Positions 17,079 to 25,696 of a stretch of 64,000 bases of DNA are shown here, piece by piece (position 1 is the first letter of the stretch; the number at the start of each line of letters is the position of its first letter). The stretch spans positions 1-64,000 of the forward strand of contig ONJS01000006.1 of NCBI GenBank assembly GCA_900318205.1, read 5' to 3'. Source of the DNA: an uncultured Prevotellaceae bacterium. GTDB lineage: Bacteria > Bacteroidota > Bacteroidia > Bacteroidales > Muribaculaceae. The notes beneath the pieces are model-generated. The model worked only from the letters and a program-made list of their open reading frames with translations, was not told where the DNA came from and did no database searches. The position numbers were made by a program, and so were the translations under genes.

Positions 17079-19091
17079 ATGAGAAAAATCACAGTTATCT
17101 TCATGGCACTTGTTGCAATGACAGCGGTAGCCGGCAATCCCGTCAAGGCCGTTGACCGCGAGAATCTGGACCCGAGTACAGCTCCAGGCACTAACTTCTA
17201 CCAGTATGCTTGCGGCGGTTGGAAACTCAACCACCCGCTCGACCCGCAGTATGCCCGTTTCGGCACCTTTGACCAGCTGGCCGAGAACAGCCGCAACCAG
17301 GTCAAGGACATCATTACCACGCTGGGCAAGGGCAACCCGCGCGGCAGCATCAAGCAGAAGGTGGGCGACCTCTATGCCCAGGGCATGGACAGTGTGCGCC
17401 TCAACAACGAGGGCATGGCACCGCTCCAGAACTACATCAACGAGCTCAAGACGCTCACGCGCGACCAGCTCATGGCAGCCATCGCCGACCAGCATCGCGG
17501 CATCGCAGCCCCATTCTTCAATTCGGCAGTCATGGCCGACCTGAAGGACTCCAACACCAACATGCTGTACCTCATGCAGGGCGGCCTGGGAATGGGTGAC
17601 CGCGACTACTACCTTGAGAAAGACGCCAACACCGTCAAGGTACGCGACGCCTACGCCAAATACATTCAGCAGTTGTTCCAACTCATCGGCTACAAGAAGG
17701 CTGCCGCCATGAAGGCTTCGCAGCACGTGATGTCCATCGAGACCGCTCTTGCTCGCGTGGCCATGACCCGCGAGGAGACTCGTGACTACAGCAAGCTCTA
17801 CAACGTGGTGACCCTGAACCAGTTGCGTGCCGACTATCCCAACATCAACTGGAGCCAGTACTTTGCCGGCTTGGACATCAGCGAACTCGACAAGGTGTGC
17901 GTTTTCCAGCCCAAGTCGCTTGCCAAGGTTAACGAGATGGTCAAGACGCTCAAGGACGAGAGCCTGAAGGAATACCTCATCTTCAAGTATATCGATGCCG
18001 CATCGCCTTACCTAAGCGACGCTTTTGCCGACGCCAACTTCGACATGTACAGCCGCGCCATGAGCGGCAAGCAGGTGAAGATGCCGCGCTGGAAACACGC
18101 CCTCGACGTGCCCAACACGATGCTGGGCGAGGCCGTTGGCCAGCTCTATGTGGAAAAGTACTTCCCTGCCGACAGCAAGAAGAAGATGCAGCAGCTCGTA
18201 GATAACCTGAAACGCGCACTGGGCGAGCACATCGCCACCCTGTCGTGGATGAGCCCCAAGACCAAGGTCAATGCCCTGGTTAAACTCAACAGCTTCACCG
18301 TCAAGATCGGTTATCCCGACAAGTGGCGCGACTATAGCGCCCTGGATATTGATCCCGCCAAGAGCTACTGGGAGAACATCATGGCAGCACGCCGTTTCCA
18401 GGCCGAATATGAATACGGCCAGCTGGGCAAGCCCGTGGACAAGGAGCGCTGGTATATGACGCCCCAAACGGTCAACGCCTACTATGAGCCCTCGACCAAT
18501 GAGATCTGCTTCCCCGCCGGCATCCTGCAGGCGCCCTACTTCGACCCCAATGCCGACGATGCCTGCAACTATGGCGCTATCGGCGTGGTAATCGGTCACG
18601 AGATGACTCACGGCTTTGACGACCAGGGCCGCAACTTTGACGCCAACGGTAACATGGTGGACTGGTGGACCCCCGAGGACGCTGCCAAGTTCCAGCAGCT
18701 GGCCGACAAGCTGGGCGCTCAGTACAGTGCCGAGATTGTTGCCGACGACGTGCATGCCAACGGCAACTTCACCATGGGTGAGAACATCGCCGACCACGGT
18801 GGACTGCGCGTGGCCTACAGCGCCTTCAAGAACACCGACCAGGGCAAGGGCGACAAGAAGATTGACGGCTTCACCCCCGATCAGCGCTTCTTCCTGAGCT
18901 ATGCTAACGTATGGGCTGCCAACATCACCAAGGAGGAGGTGCTGCGTCGCACCAAGGTGGATCCCCACAGCCTGGGCGTGAATCGCGTGAACGTAGCCAT
19001 CCGCAACCTCGAGGAGTTCTTCAGCGCCTTCAACATCCAGCCCGAGATGCCCATGTGGCGCGACCCCGCCGACCGCGTCATCATCTGGTAA
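17079..19091 (+). CDS. pepO: M13-family zinc metallopeptidase (PepO/neprilysin-like)
   Basis: 670 residues with a signal peptide (MRKITVIFMALVAMTAVAG). The N-terminal M13 domain begins 'APGTNFYQYACGGW'. The catalytic half has IGHEMTHGFDDQG (HExxH near residue 507) and ENIADHGG (third zinc ligand Glu near 568), plus 'NAYYEPSTNEICFPAGILQ' substrate-cleft sequence. It ends DRVIIW, the usual M13 terminus. It probably degrades peptides in the periplasm. No lipobox is seen. A hairpin terminator follows after a heptamer-repeat stretch. Confidence 0.95.
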   Translation: MRKITVIFMALVAMTAVAGNPVKAVDRENLDPSTAPGTNFYQYACGGWKLNHPLDPQYARFGTFDQLAENSRNQVKDIITTLGKGNPRGSIKQKVGDLYAQGMDSVRLNNEGMAPLQNYINELKTLTRDQLMAAIADQHRGIAAPFFNSAVMADLKDSNTNMLYLMQGGLGMGDRDYYLEKDANTVKVRDAYAKYIQQLFQLIGYKKAAAMKASQHVMSIETALARVAMTREETRDYSKLYNVVTLNQLRADYPNINWSQYFAGLDISELDKVCVFQPKSLAKVNEMVKTLKDESLKEYLIFKYIDAASPYLSDAFADANFDMYSRAMSGKQVKMPRWKHALDVPNTMLGEAVGQLYVEKYFPADSKKKMQQLVDNLKRALGEHIATLSWMSPKTKVNALVKLNSFTVKIGYPDKWRDYSALDIDPAKSYWENIMAARRFQAEYEYGQLGKPVDKERWYMTPQTVNAYYEPSTNEICFPAGILQAPYFDPNADDACNYGAIGVVIGHEMTHGFDDQGRNFDANGNMVDWWTPEDAAKFQQLADKLGAQYSAEIVADDVHANGNFTMGENIADHGGLRVAYSAFKNTDQGKGDKKIDGFTPDQRFFLSYANVWAANITKEEVLRRTKVDPHSLGVNRVNVAIRNLEEFFSAFNIQPEMPMWRDPADRVIIW

Positions 19092-19093
19092 TA

Positions 19094-19154
19094 TAGACTT
19101 TAGACGTTAGACTTTAGACGTTAGACTTTAGACTTTAGACGTTAGACTTTAGAC
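19094..19154 (+). repeat. Degenerate TTTAGAC/GTTAGAC heptamer repeats
   Basis: About eight imperfect units alternating TAGACTT and TAGACGT in tandem just after the M13 peptidase stop. Not CRISPR: there are no spacers. Similar AT-rich heptamer strings occur in other gaps of this window. Confidence 0.7.
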
Positions 19155-19155
19155 G

Positions 19156-19200
19156 ATTAGCCGTTAGCGGACATCCATCTGTTAACGGCTAATTGGTTTT
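19156..19200 (+). terminator. Terminator after the M13 peptidase
   Basis: ATTAGCCGTTA (19156-19166) pairs perfectly with TAACGGCTAAT (19183-19193) around a 16-base loop and is followed by TGGTTTTT. It separates the peptidase from the sigma-fusion gene. Confidence 0.75.
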
Positions 19201-19277
19201 TAACAAAGATTTTTTTCGGCTCCATGCAGTCTTTTGGTCAAATATGGCATCATACCAATAAAGGACAACTTTACTGG

Positions 19278-20948
19278 ATGGACATGGAGCGTGTCATCGG
19301 GGCAGCTATGGCTGGTGACCAACAGGCTATCGCCAAGCTCTATAATGCGTATTCCCACAAGGTGTTGGGGATATGCTATAACATTGTTGGCAACCGTGCC
19401 GTGGCCGAGGAATTGTCCCATGATGCCTTTGTGCTCGCATTCTCCAAGCTGGACCATCTGCGAAACCCTGAACGTTTTGACGCTTGGTTGTCAAGCATTG
19501 CGGCCAACGTGGCATTGCGCTACAAGCAACGCCATCATACGTTGGTCACGGTCCCTGCTGATGACATTCCAGATGAAACTTGGATTGCAGAGGAGCCTAC
19601 CGACATGCCGACGATGGACGAAATCATAGCTGCCGTAAACGCCCTGCCCAATGGCTACGGCAAGGTGTTCAAAATGGCTGTCATGCAGGACATGTCGCAC
19701 AAGGAAATCGGTGAAATCCTGGGCATTGCCGCCCATTCCTCATCATCGCAACTGGCACGCGCCAAGAAGATGTTGCAGCACTCGTTGGCCAAGTATTGGG
19801 CTATCATCCTGCTTGCGCTGCTCACGCCTCTGGCCTTGCTATTCCTGCGCCAGCCCAAAACAATTGATGAGAAACAGCCCAAGACGGCAAAGACGAACGA
19901 GCCCATAGTCACCGATGACAATCCACAAGTGACCAAACCTGCCATACTGCAGCGCAAAGAAAGCCGCAACATGGCCATTACCGTCCCCGAGAGATACAAG
20001 CAACCCAGTGTGAGCACCACAGACACAACTCAGCATGAGGAAGTGCCAAGACAGATGGTTGACACTACAACAGTTCCTATAGAAAACACGCTGCCTCACC
20101 TGAAACTGAATGGTAACATCCACTTTGCAAACGTCGGTCAAGGCAATACCATCCGGCCTAAGAAAGATGACTTCAAGCGCTGGTCAGCCGATTTAGCTTA
20201 TACTGGTCAGCCCTCACCAGAGGCAGATCGGATGACTCCTCAAAACTTCATTGTCACCAATTATGAAGCTCCATCAGTTCCAGGAGAGCCTGATCCCACC
20301 TTGACGATTGATAACTGGACTGATTATATCGCTTATCTTGAGGTAAAGAGTGACATCACGAGTGAACTATCTGAAGAGGATCGCATCATGCGACAGATTG
20401 CCAAGAGCAACGAGCCGCTCAACAATGGCCAAATTGTGCGCAAGACCCACCACAGCCTGCCGCTTACCTATTCCTTGTCGTTGAGGTATCAAGCCAACAA
20501 GAGAATCGGCTTGGAGAGCGGCATTCAGTACACAAGACTCAACTCGTTGTTTCAAACGGGTGAGGGAATCAACCGCATCGATGAGAAACAGCGCATCGAC
20601 TACCTTGGCGTTCCTATAAAGGTGTCCTATAGGATTTGGAGCGGCAAGCATGTGGGCATCTACACCTCGGCGGGTGTGACACTGGAGATTCCAGTCAAGT
20701 CAACAGTCACGACAGAGTATATCTTGAACAACCAGCCAGAACTGCGAGACAGCCATTATCTGGATGTGCCGCTGCAATGGTCAACGGGCATTGGCATTGG
20801 TGTTCAGTACAATATCACTCCCAGCATCAGCATCTTTGCAGAGCCTGGCGTACAGTACTATATCCCTGACGGCAGCGGCTTTGAAACTTACCGCACACAG
20901 CATCCGTTCACCATCACCATTCCCGCCGGATTGCGATTCACCTGGTAA
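19278..20948 (+). CDS. ECF sigma factor fused to a membrane helix and an outer-membrane-barrel-like domain
   Basis: 556 residues from the ATG at 19278, preceded by AAAGGA; an in-frame ATG at 19224 would add 18 unconserved residues. Residues about 2-85 are sigma region 2 (AAMAGDQQAIAKLYNAYS, AEELSHDAFVLAFSKLDHLR). Residues about 110-172 are region 4 (MDEIIAAVNALPNGYGKVFK, MSHKEIGEILGI). One membrane helix follows (WAIILLALLTPLALLFL, about 174-191), then a polar Pro/Thr-rich linker of roughly 110-200 residues. The C-terminal domain has alternating-residue strands (YSLSLRYQANKRIGLESGIQ, GIGIGVQYNITPSISIFAEP) ending in RFTW, an aromatic end typical of outer-membrane barrels. I infer that the sigma factor is tethered to the inner membrane and linked to a surface sensor, released by proteolysis or conformational change. 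It is the first gene of a likely three-gene unit. Confidence 0.88.
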   Translation: MDMERVIGAAMAGDQQAIAKLYNAYSHKVLGICYNIVGNRAVAEELSHDAFVLAFSKLDHLRNPERFDAWLSSIAANVALRYKQRHHTLVTVPADDIPDETWIAEEPTDMPTMDEIIAAVNALPNGYGKVFKMAVMQDMSHKEIGEILGIAAHSSSSQLARAKKMLQHSLAKYWAIILLALLTPLALLFLRQPKTIDEKQPKTAKTNEPIVTDDNPQVTKPAILQRKESRNMAITVPERYKQPSVSTTDTTQHEEVPRQMVDTTTVPIENTLPHLKLNGNIHFANVGQGNTIRPKKDDFKRWSADLAYTGQPSPEADRMTPQNFIVTNYEAPSVPGEPDPTLTIDNWTDYIAYLEVKSDITSELSEEDRIMRQIAKSNEPLNNGQIVRKTHHSLPLTYSLSLRYQANKRIGLESGIQYTRLNSLFQTGEGINRIDEKQRIDYLGVPIKVSYRIWSGKHVGIYTSAGVTLEIPVKSTVTTEYILNNQPELRDSHYLDVPLQWSTGIGIGVQYNITPSISIFAEPGVQYYIPDGSGFETYRTQHPFTITIPAGLRFTW

Positions 20949-21029
20949 AAAACCTTGTCACTGGCATGCAGTCCTTGATGGATTGGAAGCATCTACACTT
21001 GTAGAAAACCAAACCATCATGGACTTAAA

Positions 21030-22082
21030 ATGTACAAACTGACTGACTACCTCTACAATGGGCTATTGTATCTCAACAATATGTCCCGACCACGACACAA
21101 GTTGTTGAGCCAACTGATGATTTATGCCACAACGGCTTGCCAGTCACATTGCAAGCATTGCAACATCTGGCAGAAAAAGCGTGAACTCCTGTCGCTCGAT
21201 GACATCAAGCGTGTCATGCAGAGCCGCTGCATTACGAGCAGGACGACCATCGGGCTCGAAGGAGGCGAATTCATCCTGCATCCGCAAGTCAATGAGATAT
21301 TGGCATGGTTTCATCAGCACCACCCTAATTACACGCTGCTGACTAATGGCCTCGCTCCTCAACGGGTTATCGATGCTGTTAGACACTACCATCCACGCCA
21401 CCTTTATGTCTCACTCGATGGGGACAAGGAAACTTACAAGAGAATGCGCGGCTGCGATGGATACGACAAGGTGATTGAGGTCGTTGAAACATTGAAGGAC
21501 GAGGTACCGCTGTCGCTCATGTTCTGCCTGTCGCCGTGGAACTCGTTCAAGGACATGGAGCATGTCATCGATGTGGCCTTGCATTACGGCATTGACGTGC
21601 GCATCGGCATCTACGGCACGATGGCGTTCTTTGATACCACGAGCGAACTGATTGAGGCGACCGATTTTGTGGGCCGTATTCCCTCTAACATCCACAAGAC
21701 ACAAGAGAACTATGACTTTGTAGCACTTTATGATCAATGGCGGAGTGGCAACCTGCGACTTCGGTGCCAAAGCATCATGAGCAGCCTGGTCATCCACAGC
21801 AATGGGGACGTGCCGTTGTGCCAGAATCTTGATGTCAAGTTGGGCAACATCCACAATCAGTCGCTGGATGATATTTTCAACGGTCAAGCTAATGCGCTCA
21901 CTCAGTGTCGATACTCCAGGCAGTGTAACGGATGCTGGATTAACTTCCATCGCAAATATGACATCATCCTAATGCACAACCTCGAGCGACTTTTGCCCAA
22001 ACGGCTCATTGAACGATTCTATGGCCCGTATCAATGGACTGACGACACAAAAATGACCTATCATAAACTGTTGAAATCATGA
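21030..22082 (+). CDS. Radical SAM protein with SPASM/twitch-like C-terminal cysteines
   Basis: 350 residues. TTACQSHCKHCNIW gives the CxxxCxxC cluster ligands Cys37, Cys41 and Cys44. 'TIGLEGGEFILHPQV' holds a GGE-type SAM-binding motif and 'HLYVSLDG' a core strand. The C-terminal part has 'SNGDVPLCQNLDVKLGNIHNQ' region followed by CRYSRQCNGCW, the cysteine pattern of SPASM or twitch auxiliary cluster domains. Such enzymes modify peptides or small substrates; the substrate here is unknown and no clear precursor peptide is seen nearby. It starts 81 bases after the sigma-fusion gene and overlaps the next gene by 4 bases (ATGA). Confidence 0.9.
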   Translation: MYKLTDYLYNGLLYLNNMSRPRHKLLSQLMIYATTACQSHCKHCNIWQKKRELLSLDDIKRVMQSRCITSRTTIGLEGGEFILHPQVNEILAWFHQHHPNYTLLTNGLAPQRVIDAVRHYHPRHLYVSLDGDKETYKRMRGCDGYDKVIEVVETLKDEVPLSLMFCLSPWNSFKDMEHVIDVALHYGIDVRIGIYGTMAFFDTTSELIEATDFVGRIPSNIHKTQENYDFVALYDQWRSGNLRLRCQSIMSSLVIHSNGDVPLCQNLDVKLGNIHNQSLDDIFNGQANALTQCRYSRQCNGCWINFHRKYDIILMHNLERLLPKRLIERFYGPYQWTDDTKMTYHKLLKS

Positions 22083-23107
22083 TACAACAACTCATCAACC
22101 ACTATAAGCGAATGCGCACCGAGCGCTATCTCAACGAGACCTACCGTTGTCAATACGCCTTCGTCGGTATGGGTCAACACAGCTTGACCAACCTTTATCC
22201 TGTGCTTCACTACCTGCAAGTGCCGTTGAAATACATCTGCGTGACCAGTGAACGCAAGGCTCGGCTCATCGAACGCAAATTTAAAGGGATAAAAGCCACG
22301 ACCAGGCTTGATGACGTCCTTGATGATGAAGACGTGAAAGGTGTGCTGGTTGCCGCATCGCCCAGTGCCCATTTTTCCATAGCCTGCAGCGTCTTGCAGA
22401 GTGGCAAATCGCTGTTTATCGAGAAGCCGCCTTGTCAATCGGTCAACCAACTGCAAGAACTAATCAAGCTAAAACGAGAATTCAAGTCACCGGTAGCGAT
22501 GGTTGGACTTCAACAACGCTATGCGCCTGTAGTCCAGTTGCTCAAGAAGCGGCTAAAGCGCGACCGCCTCCTCAACTATGACCTTCATTACCTCACTGGC
22601 GCTTATCCAGAGGGTGATGCCCTGCTCGACCTGTACATCCACCCGCTAGATTTGGCAACTTGGCTGTTTGGCAAGGCCGAAATCGTCTCCTATGTAGAGA
22701 TTGATGAGCATTCCTATATCCTGATGCTTCGCCACCAGCACATCGTCGGCACGATAGAGTTGTCCACCTGCCACTCCTGGCAAGACGCACAGCAATCACT
22801 GACTGTCCACACTCGCTCAGGCTGCTATTACATGTCCCACTGCGAGGAGTTGAGTTTTGTTCCCAATCAGACTGCCATCGCAGGCGTACCTATAGAGAAA
22901 ATCTTCCCCCGTCGTCAATCGGTTGAATACCTGTACCGACACGACGGTTTCTCCCCGACCCTTGCGGGCAACTCTATTTACAGCCAAGGCTTTTTCCAAG
23001 AGGTCACCACCTTTGTCAACGCCGTCAAGGGCAAGAGGGCAAATGTCCTTACCGACCTTCAATCCATCGAACCGACGCTAAAACTGATAGACAACATCAG
23101 GGGATAA
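22079..23107 (+). CDS. Gfo/Idh/MocA-family oxidoreductase
   Basis: 342 residues. The N-terminal Rossmann part (CQYAFVGMGQHSLTNLYPVL) lacks the tidy GxGxxG form but keeps GMG. 'GVLVAASPSAHFSIACSVLQ' and 'KSLFIEKPPC' supply the family EKP lysine near residue 118. 'DLYIHPLDLATWLFG' resembles the catalytic histidine region of the C-terminal domain. Probably an NAD(P)-dependent sugar or cyclitol dehydrogenase-like enzyme; the substrate is unknown. Start and stop overlap (ATGA) with the radical SAM gene, indicating coupled translation. Neither protein has a signal peptide. Confidence 0.87.
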   Translation: MIQQLINHYKRMRTERYLNETYRCQYAFVGMGQHSLTNLYPVLHYLQVPLKYICVTSERKARLIERKFKGIKATTRLDDVLDDEDVKGVLVAASPSAHFSIACSVLQSGKSLFIEKPPCQSVNQLQELIKLKREFKSPVAMVGLQQRYAPVVQLLKKRLKRDRLLNYDLHYLTGAYPEGDALLDLYIHPLDLATWLFGKAEIVSYVEIDEHSYILMLRHQHIVGTIELSTCHSWQDAQQSLTVHTRSGCYYMSHCEELSFVPNQTAIAGVPIEKIFPRRQSVEYLYRHDGFSPTLAGNSIYSQGFFQEVTTFVNAVKGKRANVLTDLQSIEPTLKLIDNIRG

Positions 23108-23118
23108 TGGGTAAAAAA

Positions 23119-23204
23119 GGGACGGTTCTTTTGATGTATTTTTCGGGATGTGAAGGCAATTGGGGCCTTGTTGATGTCTTTGGCCTGTCAAAAGAACGCG
23201 TCCC
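23119..23204. repeat. Long imperfect hairpin, REP/MITE-like
   Basis: GGGACGGTTCTTTTGA (23119-23134) pairs with TCAAAAGAACGCGTCCC (23188-23204) with one bulged base, enclosing about 53 bases. It begins 11 bases after the oxidoreductase stop. It could act as a transcript end but has no T-run; it looks more like a non-autonomous palindromic element. Confidence 0.55.
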
Positions 23205-23402
23205 AACTGATGCACTCGTACTTTCAAGAAAGCACATTCTGATTGAACCGTAGAATAATCGGCAATATAGGTAAAAGAAACCGCATTTTTGATAGGTGAT
23301 AAATGAGGGGTTCTTTGTTACTTTGTGCAGCGAAAAATATACAATACAACAAACAACATTACAACAGTTCGATGATAACAGTTGATTGTCATTTCTTCCG
23401 CC

Positions 23403-23487
23403 ATGTAGAGACGCAAAATTCTGCGTCTTAAGGGCAGCATATAGTAACGCCTAACGTTTGGAGACGCAAGATTTTGCGTCTCTACAT
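23403..23487. repeat. Inverted pair of GAGACGC palindromes
   Basis: ATGTAGAGACGCAAAATTCT... on the left (palindrome 23408-23429) and the mirror ...ATTTTGCGTCTCTACAT on the right (palindrome 23461-23482) form an 85-base foldback with about 31 bases between them. Further copies of the palindrome occur at 50106-50131 and 53086-53107. Confidence 0.7.
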
Positions 23488-23558
23488 ATCCTCAAATGGC
23501 TAGAGTATTGATTGACAGCAATTATTTTCATTAAACTCACGTAAGTATTACGAACAAA

Positions 23559-24305
23559 ATGGAGACAAGACCTTACATTATCTGCCACATGATGGCTTCG
23601 CTCGACGGCAGGATTGACTGCGACATGACCGAGCAAATCGACGACACTAACCATTATTACGAGGCGCTGGATCAACTGGAATGTCCCTCGGTTATGGAGG
23701 GTAAAATCACGCTGGTAAAGCACTCGGCCCTGCCGGGGTTCTTCCAGGGTACTCAGCCCTACAAGGATGCCGGGCAACAAGTCTATAAAGCTGTCGAGGC
23801 TGAGGGATACGCCATTGGCATTGACACCAGCGGCACCCTGCTGTGGGGCGACGATACGACTGAGCACTTCGGCAAACCGCTGGTGATGATTCTCTCGGAG
23901 TGGGCCAGCCAGGAGTATCTTGATTATCTCAAGAGCAAACACATTTCCTTCATCACCATCGGGCGCGAAAGCGAGATTGAGGATGTGGAGATGCCCGAAG
24001 GATTCAGTGGTGCCCGTATTCCTGCCATCGACCTGAAAGCGGCGATGGAGATTCTGCACCGCGAGTTCGGCGTGGAGCGGCTGGCTGTGGTCGGTGGTGG
24101 CCACATCAACGGCTCTATGCTCGACCTGGGGCTGATTGACGAGGTGAGCATGATGTACGGCTATGGCATCGACGGACGTGAAGGCATGGCAGCCGCCTTT
24201 GACGGCCGCCCCAAGAACCGCAAGCCCGTGCGCCTGACCTTCAAATCGGTCACCGAGCAAGACGGTATCGTCTGGATGCGCTACCTTGTAGATAAAGCTC
24301 ACTAA
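23559..24305 (+). CDS. RibD C-terminal/dihydrofolate reductase-like family protein
   Basis: 248 residues with the RibD_C fold: 'PYIICHMMASLDGRIDC' at the N-terminus (the family 'S-x-DG-x' motif), 'GKPLVMILSEWAS' and the NADPH-binding 'ERLAVVGGGHINGSMLDLGLIDEV'. It lacks the deaminase domain of RibD, so it is a stand-alone reductase of unknown substrate, often annotated as dihydrofolate reductase family. Convergent with the deaminase-like gene at 24376. The upstream gap is repeat-rich and no promoter is evident. Confidence 0.87.
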   Translation: METRPYIICHMMASLDGRIDCDMTEQIDDTNHYYEALDQLECPSVMEGKITLVKHSALPGFFQGTQPYKDAGQQVYKAVEAEGYAIGIDTSGTLLWGDDTTEHFGKPLVMILSEWASQEYLDYLKSKHISFITIGRESEIEDVEMPEGFSGARIPAIDLKAAMEILHREFGVERLAVVGGGHINGSMLDLGLIDEVSMMYGYGIDGREGMAAAFDGRPKNRKPVRLTFKSVTEQDGIVWMRYLVDKAH

Positions 24306-24355
24306 TTAGGGATTAGAGAGGCATCCGCAATGTAGGGCCACGCCTTAGCGTGGCC
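24306..24355. repeat. Heptamer, GGCATCCGC leader and GGCCACGC hairpin module
   Basis: TTAGGGATTAGAG is followed by GGCATCCGCAATGTAG (24320-24335) and the hairpin GGCCACGC (24336-24343)/GCGTGGCC (24348-24355). The same leader precedes a different palindrome at 53071. No T-run follows on either strand, so it is not a standard terminator for either convergent gene. Confidence 0.6.
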
Positions 24356-24375
24356 GTCACCACGATGAGGGTGTG

Positions 24376-25650
24376 TTAGTCCAGGATGCGGGGTTCGGGG
24401 ATTTCCTGGCCGCGGCAGAAGCGGACGGCAATGTGGCGGTCGTCGCCGACGTAGATGAAGCGTTCGAGGCGTTGGGGCAAGGTGTAGTTGCTGTGGTTGA
24501 GGTCGCTGTCGTCGATGACGAGGGCATCGAACTCGTAGCCGGGCTCGAAGCTGCCAACGCGGCCGAAGAAACTGCCTGCCGACTTGGTGGCAATCCAGAA
24601 AGCCTCGGGGAGCGTGAGGAAGTGCTTGCCCTTGTACTTCTGGTCATAAAGTTTGCTTACCTGGATGGCATAGACCATCACGCGCATGATGCTCATGTCA
24701 TGGCCTCCGCTGATGTCGCTGCCAAATCCCACCTTCACGCCCTTTTCGAGGAAGGAGCGGATGGGTGCGATACCGGTCTTCAGGTTGATATTCGACGTGG
24801 GGCAATGTGCCACCATCACGTTGCGACGGGCCATCAGTTCCAACTCTTCGCCTTCACTGAAGACGCAGTGTGCCATGATGGTTGGAGTTTGCCCGAAGAG
24901 GCCGTAGCGGTCGTAGGCATCGCCATAGAAACGGCTCTCGGGTTCCAACTCACGCACCAAGGAGACTTCACTCGGATTCTCCGACAGGTGGGACTGCACG
25001 GGCACCTGGTACTTTTGTGCCTGTTCGCCGCAGGCCCGTAGCATGGCTGGCGAGCATGAGGGTATGAAACGTGGCGTGATGATGGGCCTGACGAGACCAT
25101 CCGGGTCGTTCCATTCGGCGATGAGCGCCTCGTTCCTTGCCATGGCCTCATCGACGCTTTCCAGCAACTCGTCGATGGAATTACGGTCCATATTGACCTT
25201 TCCGACCAATGCACCCATGCCAGCCTCACGGAACAATTCCATGAGCAGGCGCGTGCTCTCCAGATGGGTAGTGGCGAAGGTTGCGGTACGCATCGTGCCA
25301 TAGCGCCACAGGTCGTGCACAAAGCGGCTGTACATGCGCCTAGCGTAGCGCGTGTCACTGTATTTTGCCTCCTCGGGGAAGGTGTAGTTGTTAAGCCACT
25401 CCAGCAGTTCCATGTCCATGGAGATGCCCTGGTTGCGGCACTGCCCCGCATGCACGTGCATATCATTCATGGCAGGTATAAGCAGGCGGTCGCCGTAATC
25501 TATCACCTCTTGGGGCTGCTGGCCAAAAGCGTCAGCGCTGCTGGCCACGTCCACGACGCGCCCATTCTCCACGCCTACATAGCCGTTCTCCACAACCTCA
25601 AATCGGTCCTTCTCGCGAGTAAAGATGATGTTAGCCTTGTATAGTTTCAT
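24376..25650 (-). CDS. Amidohydrolase, guanine deaminase-like
   Basis: 424 residues of the metal-dependent amidohydrolase superfamily. Metal-ligand blocks: PAMNDMHVHAGQ (HxH near residues 65-67), VQSHLSENPSE, AHCVFSEGEE, HCPTSN and GSDISGGHDMS with the catalytic Asp. The HLSEN...HCPTSN combination is typical of guanine deaminases (GuaD), which turn guanine into xanthine and ammonia; other purine or pterin deaminases cannot be excluded. No signal peptide, so cytosolic. A single gene with a possible -7 box 47 bases upstream. Confidence 0.8.
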   Translation of the reverse strand: MKLYKANIIFTREKDRFEVVENGYVGVENGRVVDVASSADAFGQQPQEVIDYGDRLLIPAMNDMHVHAGQCRNQGISMDMELLEWLNNYTFPEEAKYSDTRYARRMYSRFVHDLWRYGTMRTATFATTHLESTRLLMELFREAGMGALVGKVNMDRNSIDELLESVDEAMARNEALIAEWNDPDGLVRPIITPRFIPSCSPAMLRACGEQAQKYQVPVQSHLSENPSEVSLVRELEPESRFYGDAYDRYGLFGQTPTIMAHCVFSEGEELELMARRNVMVAHCPTSNINLKTGIAPIRSFLEKGVKVGFGSDISGGHDMSIMRVMVYAIQVSKLYDQKYKGKHFLTLPEAFWIATKSAGSFFGRVGSFEPGYEFDALVIDDSDLNHSNYTLPQRLERFIYVGDDRHIAVRFCRGQEIPEPRILD

Positions 25651-25696
25651 ATAGTCAGTTTACTTGTGAATATTGATTATGAAGATTTGCTTGTTG

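Larger units (their letters stand above)
23108..23558. other. Repeat-rich gap between the sigma operon and the RibD-like gene
   Basis: Contains an imperfect long hairpin (23119-23204) and two GAGACGC palindromes in opposite orientation (23403-23487). I see no ORF of interest, tRNA or clear promoter. The sequence looks like accumulated small interspersed elements. Confidence 0.6.

Noticed and set aside
18012-18968. 318-codon open frame opposite the M13 peptidase
   Set aside because: Antisense shadow; hydrophobic low-complexity translation typical of reverse frames of GC-rich genes.
19094-19154. Tandem TTAGAC repeats as a CRISPR array
   Set aside because: Units are about seven bases and contiguous, with no spacers and no cas genes.
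20966-21004. 12-codon ORF (MQSLMDWKHLHL) between the sigma fusion and the radical SAM gene, a possible precursor peptide
   Set aside because: Too short, no ribosome-binding site and no leader/core pattern; not distinguishable from chance.
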